A stretch of DNA of 64,000 nucleotides, taken from NCBI GenBank assembly GCA_034509755.1, contig CM067559.1, forward strand, positions 13,684,501 through 13,748,500, written 5' to 3'. Below are positions 1 to 12,440 of the stretch, in pieces. This stretch comes from Anisodus tanguticus (taxonomy: Eukaryota; Streptophyta; Magnoliopsida; Solanales; Solanaceae). The notes under the pieces were generated by a model. The model searched no databases. It was not told the origin of the DNA and saw only the letters and a program-made list of their open reading frames with translations. The translations under genes and the position numbers were made by a program. Position 1 is the first letter of the stretch, and each line of letters opens with the position of its first letter.

Positions 1-1654
1 AATAAACAGGCACATGAAATAATAGGAATATGAAACTGAAATTGTAACAAGAGCATGAGCATGATCTGGCATAAGTATAAAACATGTGTAAAATCTGTAA
101 AGTTGTATATTTGTATATCTGTATATTTGTGTATATCTGTGTATATCTATGGGGAGAGCAGTAGCATAACCAACAACATGAAACACCACATAGGTACGTG
201 GAGTTTGGAACCTGACCCGACCAGTAGAGCAATCTCATACCTTGCCGGAGTATGACACATGAACATGGCATGAAAGGATCCAATCTTCAATCTGAAGTTA
301 TCATCCTCTGGCAGAGCGACCCTTATCCTACGGTGACATACGTAGTTTCAGACTATCTGAGCCTTCTCGGTAAACTATGCAGCTCCCAAAACATGTACTT
401 TAAAATAGTGGCTTGTTAACCCATGAATTTCATAAATATAACTTGTAAACATGATCTGTGATAATTTAACATGAACATAGATACATAATATATCTTGTGA
501 GAAAACGTATATAATTTCATAGGTTAAGTAATAATGATTCATGACTAGATAAATTAAGAACTCATGGAATTCAAAGCATGTATTCATGGATTTCAGACAG
601 GTTTATGACAGTCACAATAGCATATCATGAATGTAATTGAGGAAGTTCAAATATAAAATGAGATATAATTACACAAGTATATAGGGTCATCATGAACGTG
701 AGTAAAAATCCTAGGTTATGGAAATTCATGGTTTCATGGATAACCGTGGCGTGGGGAAGAATAATGATATTCCCACACGTATATAGAATCTCTACATACC
801 TAGTGTTGCTTCAATCTAACGAACTAAGTAGCTTTCTGACGAAGGACGTTCAAAACCCTAGCTTGAATCACTTGCGAGTGATTATGTTGTTAATCCTATG
901 TTTTTGGTTGAAGAAACATATTACTAATCATGATCTAATGATAGAATTATTAAGGAATTATTAGGAGTGAACTTACCTTATTGTGGGAGGTCGAGAGGAG
1001 AGAAAAACGTTCTTGAGAGGGTTTTTTATGAGGTTCGACGAGTTGGTGAATGATCTTTTGTACTAAGTATTATATTTAAAGGATGAAAATTTTGGACCCC
1101 CTATCTCGCTGAGCGAGGTCATAGCGAGGTAATGTCTCGCCCTGGGCTTCGCCGGGCGAGCTCCCTTGTCCATTTTACACTTTTGACAAAAAATGTATTT
1201 TGGACGTACCAGCTCGTTGGGTGAGGTCTATATCGGGGTGTTGTCTCACTCTAGGCTTCGTCGGGCGAGCCCCCTGTTCATTTTACACTTAGATGAATTT
1301 TTACATTCTTGATGATACTGATAGTGTCTCGGTAAATTGATCATAACTCCTAGAACAGAATTCCGTTGGAGCTCCACCATATATGGGTGGAAAGGTACTT
1401 CAAAGAGATACAACTTTTTGTGAAGGAAGCTTTCCCAAATTCCTTATATATTTCCCCGAATGCTCGCCTAAAGTGAGGTCTTGTGCAAACTCACTTGAAA
1501 ATGTGGCCCGTAGAGTAGCTTCCGACTATGCTTTGCTCAAAGACTCTTCTTATAACTCGATTAGTTTTCAAAACACTTCCTAAACTCTTCATCTTGGTTC
1601 TATTATGTTTCTATTGTATGGTCAGACCATAGCCCGAAGTTATGAGGTGTAACA
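1..1654 (+). mobile_element. Gypsy-type LTR, left end outside window
   Basis: Non-coding stretch with the look of a long Ty3/gypsy LTR. It ends at a plausible LTR terminus (GAGGTGTAACA at about 1644-1654), after which the sequence changes to copia A material. The internal text, with the 'tatcctacggtgacatacgt' type of phrase near 320 and the 'gagctccaccatatatggg' phrase near 1369, resembles long LTRs common in Solanaceae; that is from memory and was not searched. No primer binding site follows position 1654, so this is a 3' LTR or a solo LTR on the + strand. The short ORFs inside it have no recognisable product. A TGTATATC-type microsatellite lies at about 105-150. Confidence 0.5.
1093..1290 (+). 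repeat. Tandem duplication of about 95-105 bp inside the LTR
   Basis: Two diverged head-to-tail copies at about 1093-1190 and 1200-1290. Each runs from TGGAC..., through GAGCGAGGTC/GGTGAGGTCT and GGCTTCGYCGGGCGAGC, to CATTTTACACTT. The GC-rich core CGCCGGGCGAG stands out against AT-rich surroundings. This is typical internal repetition of an LTR. Confidence 0.7.
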
Positions 1655-2145
1655 GATTTAGCCACAACAACCTTAATTAAATAAAATTATATATTATGTT
1701 TAGGATCATATAAGGAAATTATAGACATTAAATAAGGATTAATGTCTTAGTGATCTATAATTTTATTTGATTGAATATTAGCCACATCATCTTTAATTGA
1801 ATAGAATTTTAAAGTTAAGGATCACATAAAGAATATTTAGTTATTAAAATTGTGATTAATTATGCATGATATAATAATTTAATTTTTATTATTATTGGAT
1901 TTCATAATTAATTAGGATAAAATATTAAACACTAGTCATAATTACCCACATGAATTATGAATGAGAATTTAATAGTTTTAACGTAAAGATAAGAATATTC
2001 TGCTAGTAAATTGATAATTCTAACGTAAAGAATTAATCTAATTGAATTAAAAATTTAGCCCACAGACAAATTTTATGTTAGTAGATTCAGTTTTATATTA
2101 TTTGCCTCAAATTTATTAAGCATGTATGTATATTTTTGCAGTTAT
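1655..2145 (+). repeat. Copia A upstream region with a diverged tandem duplication
   Basis: AT-rich DNA between the gypsy LTR and the copia A gag start. Two related units begin with TTAGCCACAACAACCTTAATT (about 1657) and TTAGCCACATCATCTTTAATT (about 1788), and both continue into GGATCAYATAARGAA. This is probably the remnant of the copia A 5' LTR and leader. I could not align it to the 3' LTR piece at 8938-8988, so the 5' LTR boundaries are unresolved and no primer binding site was recognised. Confidence 0.4.
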
Positions 2146-5100
2146 GCAACCTGCAAATTTCTTTGATATTTGGGATATTCCCGAACTGAATGGTGAGAAC
2201 TATAAGCTCTGAAAGGAAAGAATTGTCATGACCCAAATTACTAAGTCGTGTGGGCACCTACCTTTTCCCACCTCGGTAGGTGAACTCTTTCCTTAATCAA
2301 TAATTCAACACAATAAAGTAAATAAAGCGAAATAAAAAAAGTCTAATTCATATCATAAATATCAAGTGCGAGATACAACAACTACCCAAGGGATCTAGTC
2401 TGAATAATAGAAGAGCTTCTAAGTATACAACTGGAATAAAAGATACAACCACAACTTGAATATAACTTCTGTTTAGAATGAAAGTTAAACAGAAAATTTA
2501 GATGAACTCCACGAGACCCTTGAAGACTAATTGAACCTCGTTGAAGTTCTTGCAACAACTCTACACCCGAAAAGGGTGTAACAAGAGTAGTATCAGTACA
2601 AATACTATGTACTGGTAGGAATCATAGATCGACAACAGTTAGCTAACATATGTACAAGAAAGAAACTGAAATATAGACATGCTCGCAATCAAGTACAAGT
2701 AATATCGCAGTTCAAGAATAACCACTCAAGTACAGAAAGATCAGTAACCAAATCATAGCCTATGGTGAAGTACCTAAACCCAAGTCTGCTAAGTTTTCCA
2801 CAATTCCTGAGAACAATCACAACCATAAGTATAATCAATAAGTCCGAACCATAGATGTAAAATGACATGATGAATATGAATGATGAATAAATATGCAATG
2901 CAGTGGCCACGTGATCAATCCATACATACATCCTTCGGGCGAAACATATCATCATCTCATCGGTCATGACCCATGAGGGACATGCGACATCCATGTACCA
3001 GTTATTTTGTATCACACAGCCTAGAATGACTCTTCCACCAAACACCTCGCTAGCAACTCCGTATCACACAACATAGATATGGCTACGCAATATAGTATGT
3101 CATATGAATCATAAATACTCTCCTCATTTTTCACCGTCACGCCAATACCAAGATCACATCAATATATCATGAAATGAGATTTATGTAATGTAATGATAAT
3201 ATCAGGTATATCATATCAATTCTCAGTCGTGCCACGCAAGGACACTTATCATAATATCAGTATCATAACAATTTTCTTCCTTTATACGTGAGCAAGCCAA
3301 GATAGGTGAGATACAACTACATCACAATACGATATGGTATTTCATATAAGTCCAAAAAATACACAAAGAAGCATTAAGTCATACTTAGTCACAGTAACCG
3401 ACCTAAGTATTCTATCCCAACTCCATACCCAAAGGCTTACGTGCTTTCTCCAACAGAATCTAACTACACATACGCTTCGCTAACCGAAGTCTAATCAGAA
3501 GGTAAGTCATAACCTACGTGGAGTGCAGAGCGGGAGTCGCACAATCACACTTGCACCTTGCCCTTCCGCGGATCACAATCGTACTCGAAGTCTAGTATTA
3601 TCGAAGTTTAAGTTAGAATAAGGAATTCAAAACACACATATTATTACACTAGTCCTTTGGATCATAATCGAGTAAGGAAGAAGGGGGAAACAAGCATAGT
3701 AGGGCTAAACATTCATTTTAAAGGTAAACTATGAAATTCAACATACTAGGAGTCCAATACTACTAACTAATTGCTAAATCAACTTACCATTAGGCTAATT
3801 TCATCTTATAAGCAAAACCCCACAATTTGGGTATGAACCCTAGTTTCTAACATTCAAATTTATCAACATAAATGGAAGATTTAAGCTTAACAAGTACTAA
3901 ATAAAGATTCACCATGCTTAGATTAGCAAAACCACTAATTAATTCTCACTTTTAAGCTTAACAAATCAACAAGCCCAAATTTGGTTGAACTCTTCTTTCC
4001 CAATTAGAGTCTAGCTCATGACCACTATTAAATCAACATAATGAAGCTAAGTAAAGGTAATACAAGGTTAAGAAAGGTTACCTCAAGAAGAAATCACTTA
4101 TGGATACTTGGAGTCGCCTAATGGGCTTTGGAAGTGTATTTTCAAAATAAGAGAAGATAGGGTTTTAACGACACTTAAAAAGCAATCTAGAATCCTATCG
4201 TTCGCTGCAACAGACACAGTCCCGCTACATCAAATGCGCGCTCTCAGACCCTCTCCGCACCTGTGGTCCTTTACAAAAATTCAGAAAGCTCACCGCTGCG
4301 GAAAACTCCATCCACTAGGGAGAACTGAAGCTCGGCCAAGTGAGTACACCAGTAACCAGAAGAATCACGTCTTATGCAATTTCAACCCAAAATCCGATAA
4401 TAACCCGAGACCTCCTCGACATAAATCAGATCTGTATACATATGTAAAAACACGCTACGGACTCACTTATGGCCTTGGAATTTCCATCAGAGTTCCAATT
4501 CTGTGAGTTAACCCTCCATGGGCTAAACTAGTTTCAAACCAATAGTCAAAAATGCTCTCAAGGGCCTCAGGAACCGAATCAACTATCCCACCAAGTCATA
4601 AATGACCCTCTGGACCTCATGGAATCGACGAAATTCCAAAAAAGGCCAGTTCACACAAAAGTCAACTTTCGGTCAATGCTTTCATATTTTAAAGTTCTAA
4701 TTTCACAACTTCTACTAGAATTTTCTGAAAGTTCTGATAATCGAGTCTACGGGCTAAATGGCCAAAGTACACGTAACGACGAAACATGTCATTATAAGAA
4801 TTCTCCTTCACTTAAGGTGCATGGACATTGATTATGCTATTAGGAAAGACTAACCACCTATAAATGAACTTAACACTCAAGCTGAGATTGCTCTTCATGA
4901 ACAATAGGAAAGCTCGAACTGTCTGAGTGTTATGTTCATTAAGACCAAAATCTTTGTTGGTATTCGTGGTTCAATCGAACATTATAACAATGTTAGGGCA
5001 TTACTGAAGGCTATTGATGAACAGTTTGAGACTTCAGATAAGACACTTGTCAGCACCCTGATTATGAAATTCACATCAATGAGGCTCACCAGTGTGAGAG

Positions 5101-5711
5101 GTGTGCATGAGCACATCATGAAAATGCGAGACGTAGCGACTCAGCTAAATACTCTTGAGGTTGAAATGTTTGAAACTTTCCTTGTGCACTATATTTTGAA
5201 CTATTTTCCTTTACAATATGGCCCCTTTAAGATCTCATATAACACACATAAGGATAAATGGTCTATTAACGAACTTATGGACATGTGTGTTCAAGAGGAG
5301 GGTCGATTGCTGATGGAAATAAGAGAAAGTGCATTCACGGCTACTCAAGGAAAGACTATCTATCAAGCCAATAAGAAGTGGAAAGGAAAAGCACCACTTG
5401 AAGTTAAACCTGATATCAAGAAAGAATCCCAGTATCACTTTTGTAGAAAGAAGGGGCACATAAAGAAGGATTGTATCAAGTATCATAAATGGCTTGAGAA
5501 GAAAGGCATTTTAATCTCTCTTATATGTTATAAAGCTAACATGACTAATGTTAATTATAACAAATGGTGGATTGATTCTGCTTCTACAATGCATATTACG
5601 AATTTATTGCAGGATTTAAAAACCTGCGGAAGCCAATGGGAGCTGAGCAAAACATCTATTCTAGAAACAAAATGCAGTCACGTGTGGAAGCTATTGGAAC
5701 ATGCACTTTAG
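2146..5711 (+). pseudogene. Copia A gag and protease remnant, split by a solo LTR
   Basis: The reading starts MQPANFFDIWDIPELNGENY at 2146 and is cut at 2223. It resumes at 4797 in the same frame if the insertion and one target-duplication copy are discounted. The 4932-5711 part has a UBN2/retrotransposon-gag type helical domain (phrases such as VREHI-like VHEHIMKMRD and DELMDMCVQEEGRL-like wording) and one CCHC zinc knuckle starting HFCRKKGHIKKDC near 5438. A protease remnant follows near 5571 as DSAST, where the family has DS/TGA, so the active-site glycine is lost. Stop codons (for example near 2211, 4850 and 4907) confirm decay. Confidence 0.85.
2224..4796 (+). mobile_element. Solo LTR (gypsy-type, about 2.57 kb) in copia A gag
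   Basis: The insertion begins TGTCATGACCC and ends GAAACATGTCATTATA. It is flanked by a perfect 5-bp target duplication AGAAT (2219-2223 and 4797-4801). The last bases TA stand where CA is expected, a single C-to-T change. No gag-pol reading, second LTR, primer site or polypurine tract was seen inside, so it is best explained as a solo LTR left by recombination between two LTRs. The text around 2560-2640 ('agtatcagtacaaatacta') resembles long Solanaceae gypsy LTRs. The 132-aa ORF at 4108-4506 is inside this LTR and has no recognisable product. Confidence 0.85.
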
Positions 5712-7140
5712 TATTAAGTAGTGGTTTCATTTGAGAGTTAGAAAAGTCCTTTTATGTTTCTAATTTTTCTAGGAATTTAATTTCAGTTTCAAGACTTGTA
5801 CCCTTGGGATATTTCTTATTTTTAGAAGGTTATTCTAGTTTATTTTATAAATCTTAACTTGTTGGAAATGGTACATTGTCTTATGGTCTCTTCTGTCTTG
5901 ATTTACAAAAATGATTCCACTCATAATGGTATGCATGTCCAAGCTAGTATTAAACGATGTGTTATGAATGAAGATTCCTCTATTTTATGACATCGGAGAT
6001 TGGGACATATCTCTATAGATAGAATTAAGAGAATATTAAATAATGGAGTACTTAGTACTTTAGATTTTGCTAATTTTGGTACTTGTGTGGACTACATTAA
6101 AGGCAAGCAGACCAACAAGTCAAAGAAAGGGGCCAAGAGGAGTTCAACCATATTAGAAATCATACATTCAGACATATGTTGTCCAGATTTAGATGCATAC
6201 GGTCAAAAATACTTTATCACCTTTATAGATGATTACTCACGATACATGCATCTCTACATACTTCATAATAAAAGCGAAGCATTAGAAGCCTTTAAAGTTT
6301 TCAAGGCCGAAGTAGAGAAACAATGTGGAAAGCAAATTAAGATTGTGATGACTGATAGAGGTGATGAGTATTACGGTAGATACATTGAGGATGGACAAGC
6401 ACAAGGTCCTTTTGTGAAGTTTCTTCAAGAAAATGAAATTGTTGCCCAATACATTATACCTAGTTCTCCACACCAAAATGGTGTAGCAGAAATAAAAAAT
6501 TGAACTTTATTGGACATGGTGCATAGTATGCTAAGTAGCTCTAAGATACCTAAGTCCTTATGAATTGAAGCTCTTAAGACGACATTGTATATATTAATCG
6601 GGTTCCAACAAAGGTTGTCCCAAAGACACCTTTTGAGTTGTTCAAAGGTTAGAAACCAAGTTTGACACATATACGCGTATGGGAATGTGCATCTGAAGTT
6701 AGAATCTACAACCTACAAGAAAAGACACTGGATCCTAGGACCATTAGCGAATATTTTATTGGATATGCCAAAAGGTCTAAGAGATGTATATTCTACTATT
6801 TATCTAATAGAACTAGGATTGTGGAATCAAGAAATGCAAAGTTTCTTAAGAATTACTTAGTTAGTGGGAGTGATCAATTTCATAATACAACTTTTGTAAG
6901 CGATCAACCTTCTACTTCAAGAGAAAGATTGGTTATCATTCATAACACCCCTCAAGTAAAACTGAGTGTTGAGCATCCGATTAATAAATTCCACAAGCTG
7001 CTGAAAATATTCCAATAGATCAACTTGTTCAAGAAATTCCAGAAATTATTGACTATGTTGTATATCTGCAAGAATATGACATTGGAGTCAAAAATGATCA
7101 TGAGTCTTTTTTACAAGCCATGAGTTGGAGTCAGAATTAT
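5712..7140 (+). pseudogene. Copia A integrase remnant
   Basis: Readings at 6000-6503 and 6662-7018 give a copia integrase. There is a degenerate zinc-binding N-terminus (GHISIDRIKR then CVDYIKGKQ). The catalytic core has the three acidic residues D (HSDIC near 6170), D (MTDRGDEYYG near 6349) and E (NGVAEIKN near 6485). The C-terminal half follows in another frame (FIGYAKRSKRCIFY near 6751). A stop directly after the last catalytic residue (6501-6503) and a frame change disable it. Confidence 0.85.
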
Positions 7141-8640
7141 GGTACAATACCATGAAAGAATAAATGAATTCCATGAAAAGCAACGAAGTGTGGGATCTTG
7201 TCGAGTTGGCTAATGGTGTAAAAGTCATTGGATGTTAATGGGTCTTTAAATAAAAGGGACTCATCGGGCAACATAGAAAGATATAAAGTAAGACTCGTCA
7301 CTAAAGGATTCACTCAAAGAGAAGGAATCGATTATACAGAGACTTTTTCTCATATAACTAAAAAGGGATTTCTTACGCATCATATTGACATTAGTAGCCC
7401 ATTTTGACTTAGAATTACAACAGATGGATGTGAAACCCGCATTTCTCAATGGTGATCTAGGAAGAGGTTTATATGAAACAACCCAAAGGATTCTCCTATA
7501 GTAATGGTGAGCACTTGGTATGCAAGCTAAAGAAATCCATATATGGACTAAAACAAGCCTCCCGTCAATGGTATTTAAAGTTTCATAATGTTATCTCTTC
7601 ATTTGACTTTGGTAAGAATCTTATGGATCAATGTATATACCTGAAGGTTAGTGGGAGTAAAATTTGTTTCTTAGTTCTATATGTGGATGATATCTTACTT
7701 GCATCCAATGATAAGGAAATACTACATGAAGTAAAATAATTTTTCTCTAAGAATTTTGATATGAAAGACATGGGTGATGTGTCTTATGTCATTGGCATTA
7801 ATATTCATCGAGAAAGACATCAAGGTATCTTAGGTCTATGTCAAGAAGCCTATATCAATAAAATTTTAGAGAAGTTTCAGATGAAAGATTGTTCACCAAG
7901 TGTAGCTCCCATTGTGAAGGGTGACAGGTTCAATTTGAATCAGTGTCCGAAGAACGATCCTGAGAGAGAACAAATGAAAGATATTCCATACGCTTCTGTT
8001 GTTGGAAGCTTGACGTATGCTCAGGTTTGTACAATACCTAACAATGCATATGTTGTTGCAATGTTGGGAAGATATCAGAGTAACCCAGGTCTTGACCACT
8101 GGAGAGCTGCAAAGAAAGTCTTAAGATATCTTCAAGGGACAAAGGACTACACGCTTATGTACAAATGATCAGATGATTTAGAAGTGATTGGCTACTCTAA
8201 TTCAGACTTTGTTGGTTGTGTTGATTCTTGCAAATCAACATCAGGATACATTTTTATGTTGGCTGGTGGACCTATATCTTGGAGAAGTGCCAAACAGACT
8301 CTAATTACTACTTCCACTATGGAGGCTAAGTTCGTTTCTTATTTTGAGGCTAATTCACATGGTGTATGGTTGAAGAGTTTCATTTTTTAGCTTAGAATTG
8401 TCGATTCTATCTCTCAGCCATTAAGGTTATATTGTGATAATTCAGTTGATGTCTTTATGGCTATAATAACAAAAGTGATAGTCGAAGCAAGCATATCAAC
8501 ATCAAGTATCTAGCCATAAGATAACGTGTTAAAGATAAGAAAGTGGTCATTCAATACATTAGCACTAAACTGATGTTCACTGATCCTTTAACTAAAGGTA
8601 TGCCACCACTAAAATTTAAGGATCATGTGGTCACAATGAG
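7140..8640 (+). pseudogene. Copia A reverse transcriptase and RNase H remnant
   Basis: The reverse transcriptase finger region (7160-7470) is full of stops. The palm part at 7473-7739 is readable and keeps YVDD (LYVDDILLAS near 7677) and the copia phrase SIYGLKQASRQWY. The connection domain continues at 7761-8168. RNase H follows at 8184-8640 (YSNSDFVGCVDSCKSTSGY, then the TMEAKFVS region), with stops at 8166 and 8388. The polypurine-like tract is about 300 bases further on. Confidence 0.88.
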
Positions 8641-8937
8641 ATTTAGTTTCACTATGTAAAATTTTGTTGTAACAACGAATGTTTATGGAACTCTTTTTTA
8701 TATGATATTTCTCATATATATTATTGTGTGCACATTCAATTTATTTTGAGAAAAATCGCTAAAGTATGGACCTAGAATAAACATTGAGTTTCTTCATTAA
8801 GTAATATGGGCTAAGTCTTAGAGACATAATGCATTGTGATACATGAAAGATACTACTAGTTTTTAGAGGAAATATCGCCATGATTCATGTATAATATTTC
8901 TTTTATGGGATTAGAATATACGGACCAAGTGGAAGAA

Positions 8938-8988
8938 TGATAAAATTGGTTAAATGTGGTCCGTAAGTTTATCTTCAAGTTGTCCCTC
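8938..8988 (+). mobile_element. Copia A 3' LTR, left piece before the chromovirus
   Basis: LTR start inferred from TGATAAAATTGG directly after a purine-rich tract. It is cut after 8988 by the chromovirus, whose target duplication CCCTC is at 8984-8988 and 14433-14437. The LTR continues at 14438, but its 3' end could not be fixed. Confidence 0.55.
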
Positions 8989-9281
8989 TATTAAGCTTTA
9001 TCACTAATTAAGGAAGAAAAATAAATTTGTAGTAGTAAAAAGAAATAAAGTTCACATTCATTCCGATAAACTACTCCTAGAGTTGTGCTTACACTTCATA
9101 TAGTGAACATTCTCCTAACAACTTGTGGGCCCCTACTAATAATAAAATGGACCACTTAAGGGACTCAACTGCAAAAACGAAATACGGAAATAACAAAACT
9201 ACAGGGGTTATTCTCTAATTAGGTAAAGCAATATAACTACCACTTAACACCTATTATTTCTTGCTTAACATAATTGTAACA
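8989..9281 (-). repeat. Chromovirus 3' LTR
   Basis: Partner of the LTR at 14141-14432, with many point differences and small indels. The outer two bases at 8989-8990 are TA where the other copy has TG, so the terminal dinucleotide has mutated. Target duplication CCCTC is at 8984-8988. Confidence 0.92.
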
Positions 9282-9310
9282 GGTCTCCCTGGATAAAAAC
9301 TTCATTGTCC

Positions 9311-12300
9311 TCAAGGAAGGAAATCTGGAAACCTCAGTTTGAGAGTATGAACATCCTCACATGTAGCTTGATCTTCTGGTGACTGATCCCATTGGATAAG
9401 AAATTGAACAACAACCTTATTACCTTTTTGAACCATTCTCCTATCCAAAATCTTTTTAGGCTGGGGACAAAATGGACTAGCAATATCCAACATTAGGGGG
9501 TGAGAAATGTTATCTGGTACATCATAGCATGGTTTAAGCAAAGAGATATGAAATGTATGATGCAACATAAGCCTAATAGGGAGGGACAACTTGTAAGCAA
9601 TATTGCCCATCTTTTGCTCAATCATGTAGGGACCATAAAACTTGGCTAACAGTTTAGTGAAATGATGTTTGGACATAGTCATCTGCTTATAAGGCTAGAG
9701 CTTCACATATACCCAATCTCCTTCTTTAAAATGTATATCAGACATGTGTTTATTGGTTCAATCAGACATTCTTTTGGCTAAATGATACTTGAGCAGTTGT
9801 AGTCTAAACTCCTAGTCAACAGACTTTTGTCAATTTCCACATTAGCATAATCTCTAGCCATATAATAAAGGTGCATGGATGGTGGTTGGCCATACAAAGC
9901 TTCATAAGGAGAAGTATTAATGGGAAATGAAGGGTGATATTGTACCACCACTCAACAAGAGTAAGTAAGTGGGCCCAATCAGTTGGAGAATCATCACAGT
10001 AACAACTTAAATAAGTTTCCAAGCACCTGTTGACTACTTCAGTCTGGCCATCAGACTAAGGATGATAAGCACTTGACAAATTCAAGGTGACTCCTTAAGC
10101 AGGAAAGAGGTCTTAACAAAACTTGCTAGTGAAGATGGGGTCCATATCACTAATAATCTCTTCTAGCATACCATACAATTTGAACACATTATCCAGAAAC
10201 AATTTAGCAATATCATTAACAGAATAAGGATGACTAATGGCAAATAAGTGAGCATATGAGTTTATTCACCACCACCCAAATTGTAGTTTTCCCTTTGGAA
10301 TTAGGAAGACCTTCAATAAAATCCATGCTCACACTACTCTAAGAAGTAGAATGTATTGGTAAAGGTTGCAATAAACCAAGTGAAACAATGGTCTCATACT
10401 TGCTTCTCTGACAAATAGAACAATCTTTAACATATTGAACCACATCATCCTATTCCAATAAAATAGTGAAGTTAATCTCCTATAAGTATTATCCATACAT
10501 GAGTTCCCTCATTGAGGAGAGTTATGCAATATTTGCAACAATTCTTTCCTCAAAGCTGGATCAGAACCAACAACTAGCTTCCCATATCTCCTTAACTGTT
10601 GATGGATGAAAGTATTGCCCTTAACTTCCCCATTTGATAGTTCCAGCTCTTAAACAAGACTAGTGAGATTAAGATCTGCTTGCCAACTAGCTATGATATC
10701 CTGCAATAAACTAGTTCTGACAGTGGAAAGGGATAGGACTGAGAGTTCTACAGCAGGCAACCTAGAGAGTGCATCTGCAGCCTTATTATATTTACCCTTC
10801 TTTTACTCAATTTCAAAATCAAACTACATCAGCTTAGTCACCCATTTTAGTTGAGATCCAGTGTGTAGTTTTTTTTAGAAAGAACTTCAAAGCTTTTTGA
10901 TCAGTTTTAACAATGAATGGTATACAAATTAAGTACTGAGTCCACTTGGTGACTACCATCACCAATGCTAGCAGCTCCTTATCATAGATTGATAATGATT
11001 GGTGCCTGACAAATAGACCTTTACTCAGATAAGTAATAGGTCTCTGAAGCTGCATGAGAACTGCACATATGCCCAGATCACAAGCATCTGTCTCTACTAT
11101 GAGAGGATAGAAAAATCAAGCATGGCAAGGATAGGTGCTGAAGTGAGAGCATCCTTCAATGCTACAAAAGCCTGAGTGTCTTGTTCATTCCATTTAAAAC
11201 TATCATTTTTTAATAACTCAGTCATAACCTTACTAATGATATCATAGCCCTTGAATAATAATCTATAATATCCTGCTAAATCCAAGAATCCCCTAAACTA
11301 TTTGATATTCTTAGGAATTGGCCAATCCCTCACTACCTTAATTTTCTGAGGATCAGTTGCTACTCTCTCACCTGAAATAAATTACCCCAAGTACTCTACC
11401 TTACAGATTGCAAAAATACACTTGGTCATCCTGACAAACAAGTGGTGTTGTTTGAGGATAGTAAAAATAGTTTTCAAATGTTGAACATGCTCAGTAAGAT
11501 CATTGCTATACACTAGGATTCCATCAAAGAATACCAAAATGAACTTCCTCAGTTGCCCTTGGAAAATGTGATTCATCAAACTTTAGAAGCTAGAGGGTGA
11601 ATTAGTCAATCCAAAAGAATAACTAAGTACTCATAGTGGCCAGAATGGGTTCTAAATGCAGTCTTGTGGACATCACCCAGAGACATTCTAATTTGATGGT
11701 AGCCAAACCTTAAATCAATCTTATAAAATGCCTTAGAACCTCTCAATTCCCCAATAACTCATCAATAATGGATATGGAAAATTTATCTTTGATAGTAATC
11801 TGTTTAAGAGCCCTATAATCTACACACATCCTATAACTCCCATCCTTCTTTCCAACCAAAACTATTGGTGATGCAAATGGACTGCAACTATGCTTAATCA
11901 ATCATTGTTCCAGTAATTCTTGCACCATCTTTTCAATAACATCTTTCTAAACTGAGGAGTAACTGTAGGGTCTACTATTTACTACCTTAGCTCCCTCAGT
12001 CAAAGAAATATGATGGTCAAAAATTTCCCTGAAAGGGGGAAGTTTTGAGGTTTACCAAACAACTCATTGTGATCCCTTAGCTCTTGTTGTACCACCCCAA
12101 GAACCTGGTCTATTTTCTCCTAAGTACATTTTTATTCTTGTACTTCATAAGCCTTAATCATAAACAATTGGGCTTATGCTCCTTCAATATTACACAATGA
12201 CTCAGAATCAACTATTTTCAAGTTAGGAACATGTCCCTATAGTGACAAAACTTTGCCCTTATGTTCGAACTCCATAATTAATAACCTGAAGTTTATTTGA

Positions 12301-12440
12301 TGTCTCCTAAATCATACATCCACTGGACGCCTAACATCATGTCATATGTGCCTAAAGGTAACAATATAAATTCAAGTATGAATGTTGTGTCTTGCAGCAA
12401 CCACTCTAGACCCTTATATCTCTTATTAACCTGAACAATA
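9311..12440 (-). pseudogene. Chromovirus pol: RT, RNase H, integrase and chromodomain remnant
   Basis: Reverse transcriptase is readable at 11382-11579. The catalytic motif there is FFDGILVYS where the family has FxDDILVYS, so the second aspartate is lost. RNase H lies around 10834-11055 (YLSKGL then SIYDKELLALV). Integrase core pieces lie at 9816-10600 (EWWYNITLHF). The terminal 123-aa reading at 9311-9682 ends in a chromodomain (KKILDRRMVQKGNKVVVQFL, then WDQSP and EDVHTLKLRFPDF), which in chromoviruses directs integration to modified chromatin. Numerous stops interrupt the frame. Confidence 0.85.

Larger units (their letters stand above)
2146..8988 (+). mobile_element. Copia A: decayed Ty1/copia retrotransposon
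   Basis: Gag, protease remnant, integrase, reverse transcriptase and RNase H follow in copia order on the + strand. They are separated by stops and frameshifts. A polypurine-like stretch (AAGTGGAAGAA, about 8927-8937) precedes the presumed 3' LTR start TGATAAAATTGG at 8938. Two later insertions break it: a solo LTR in gag (2224-4796) and a chromovirus in the 3' LTR (8989-14432). LTR sequence resumes after 14437 but its end was not found. The gag wording resembles the Ivana/Oryco-type copia lineages; that assignment is inference. It is non-functional. Confidence 0.85.

Noticed and set aside
2689..3045. 118-aa - strand ORF
   Set aside because: Inside the solo LTR; no recognisable features.
4108..4506. 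132-aa ORF as a gene
   Set aside because: Lies inside the solo LTR (2224-4796) and shows no domain.
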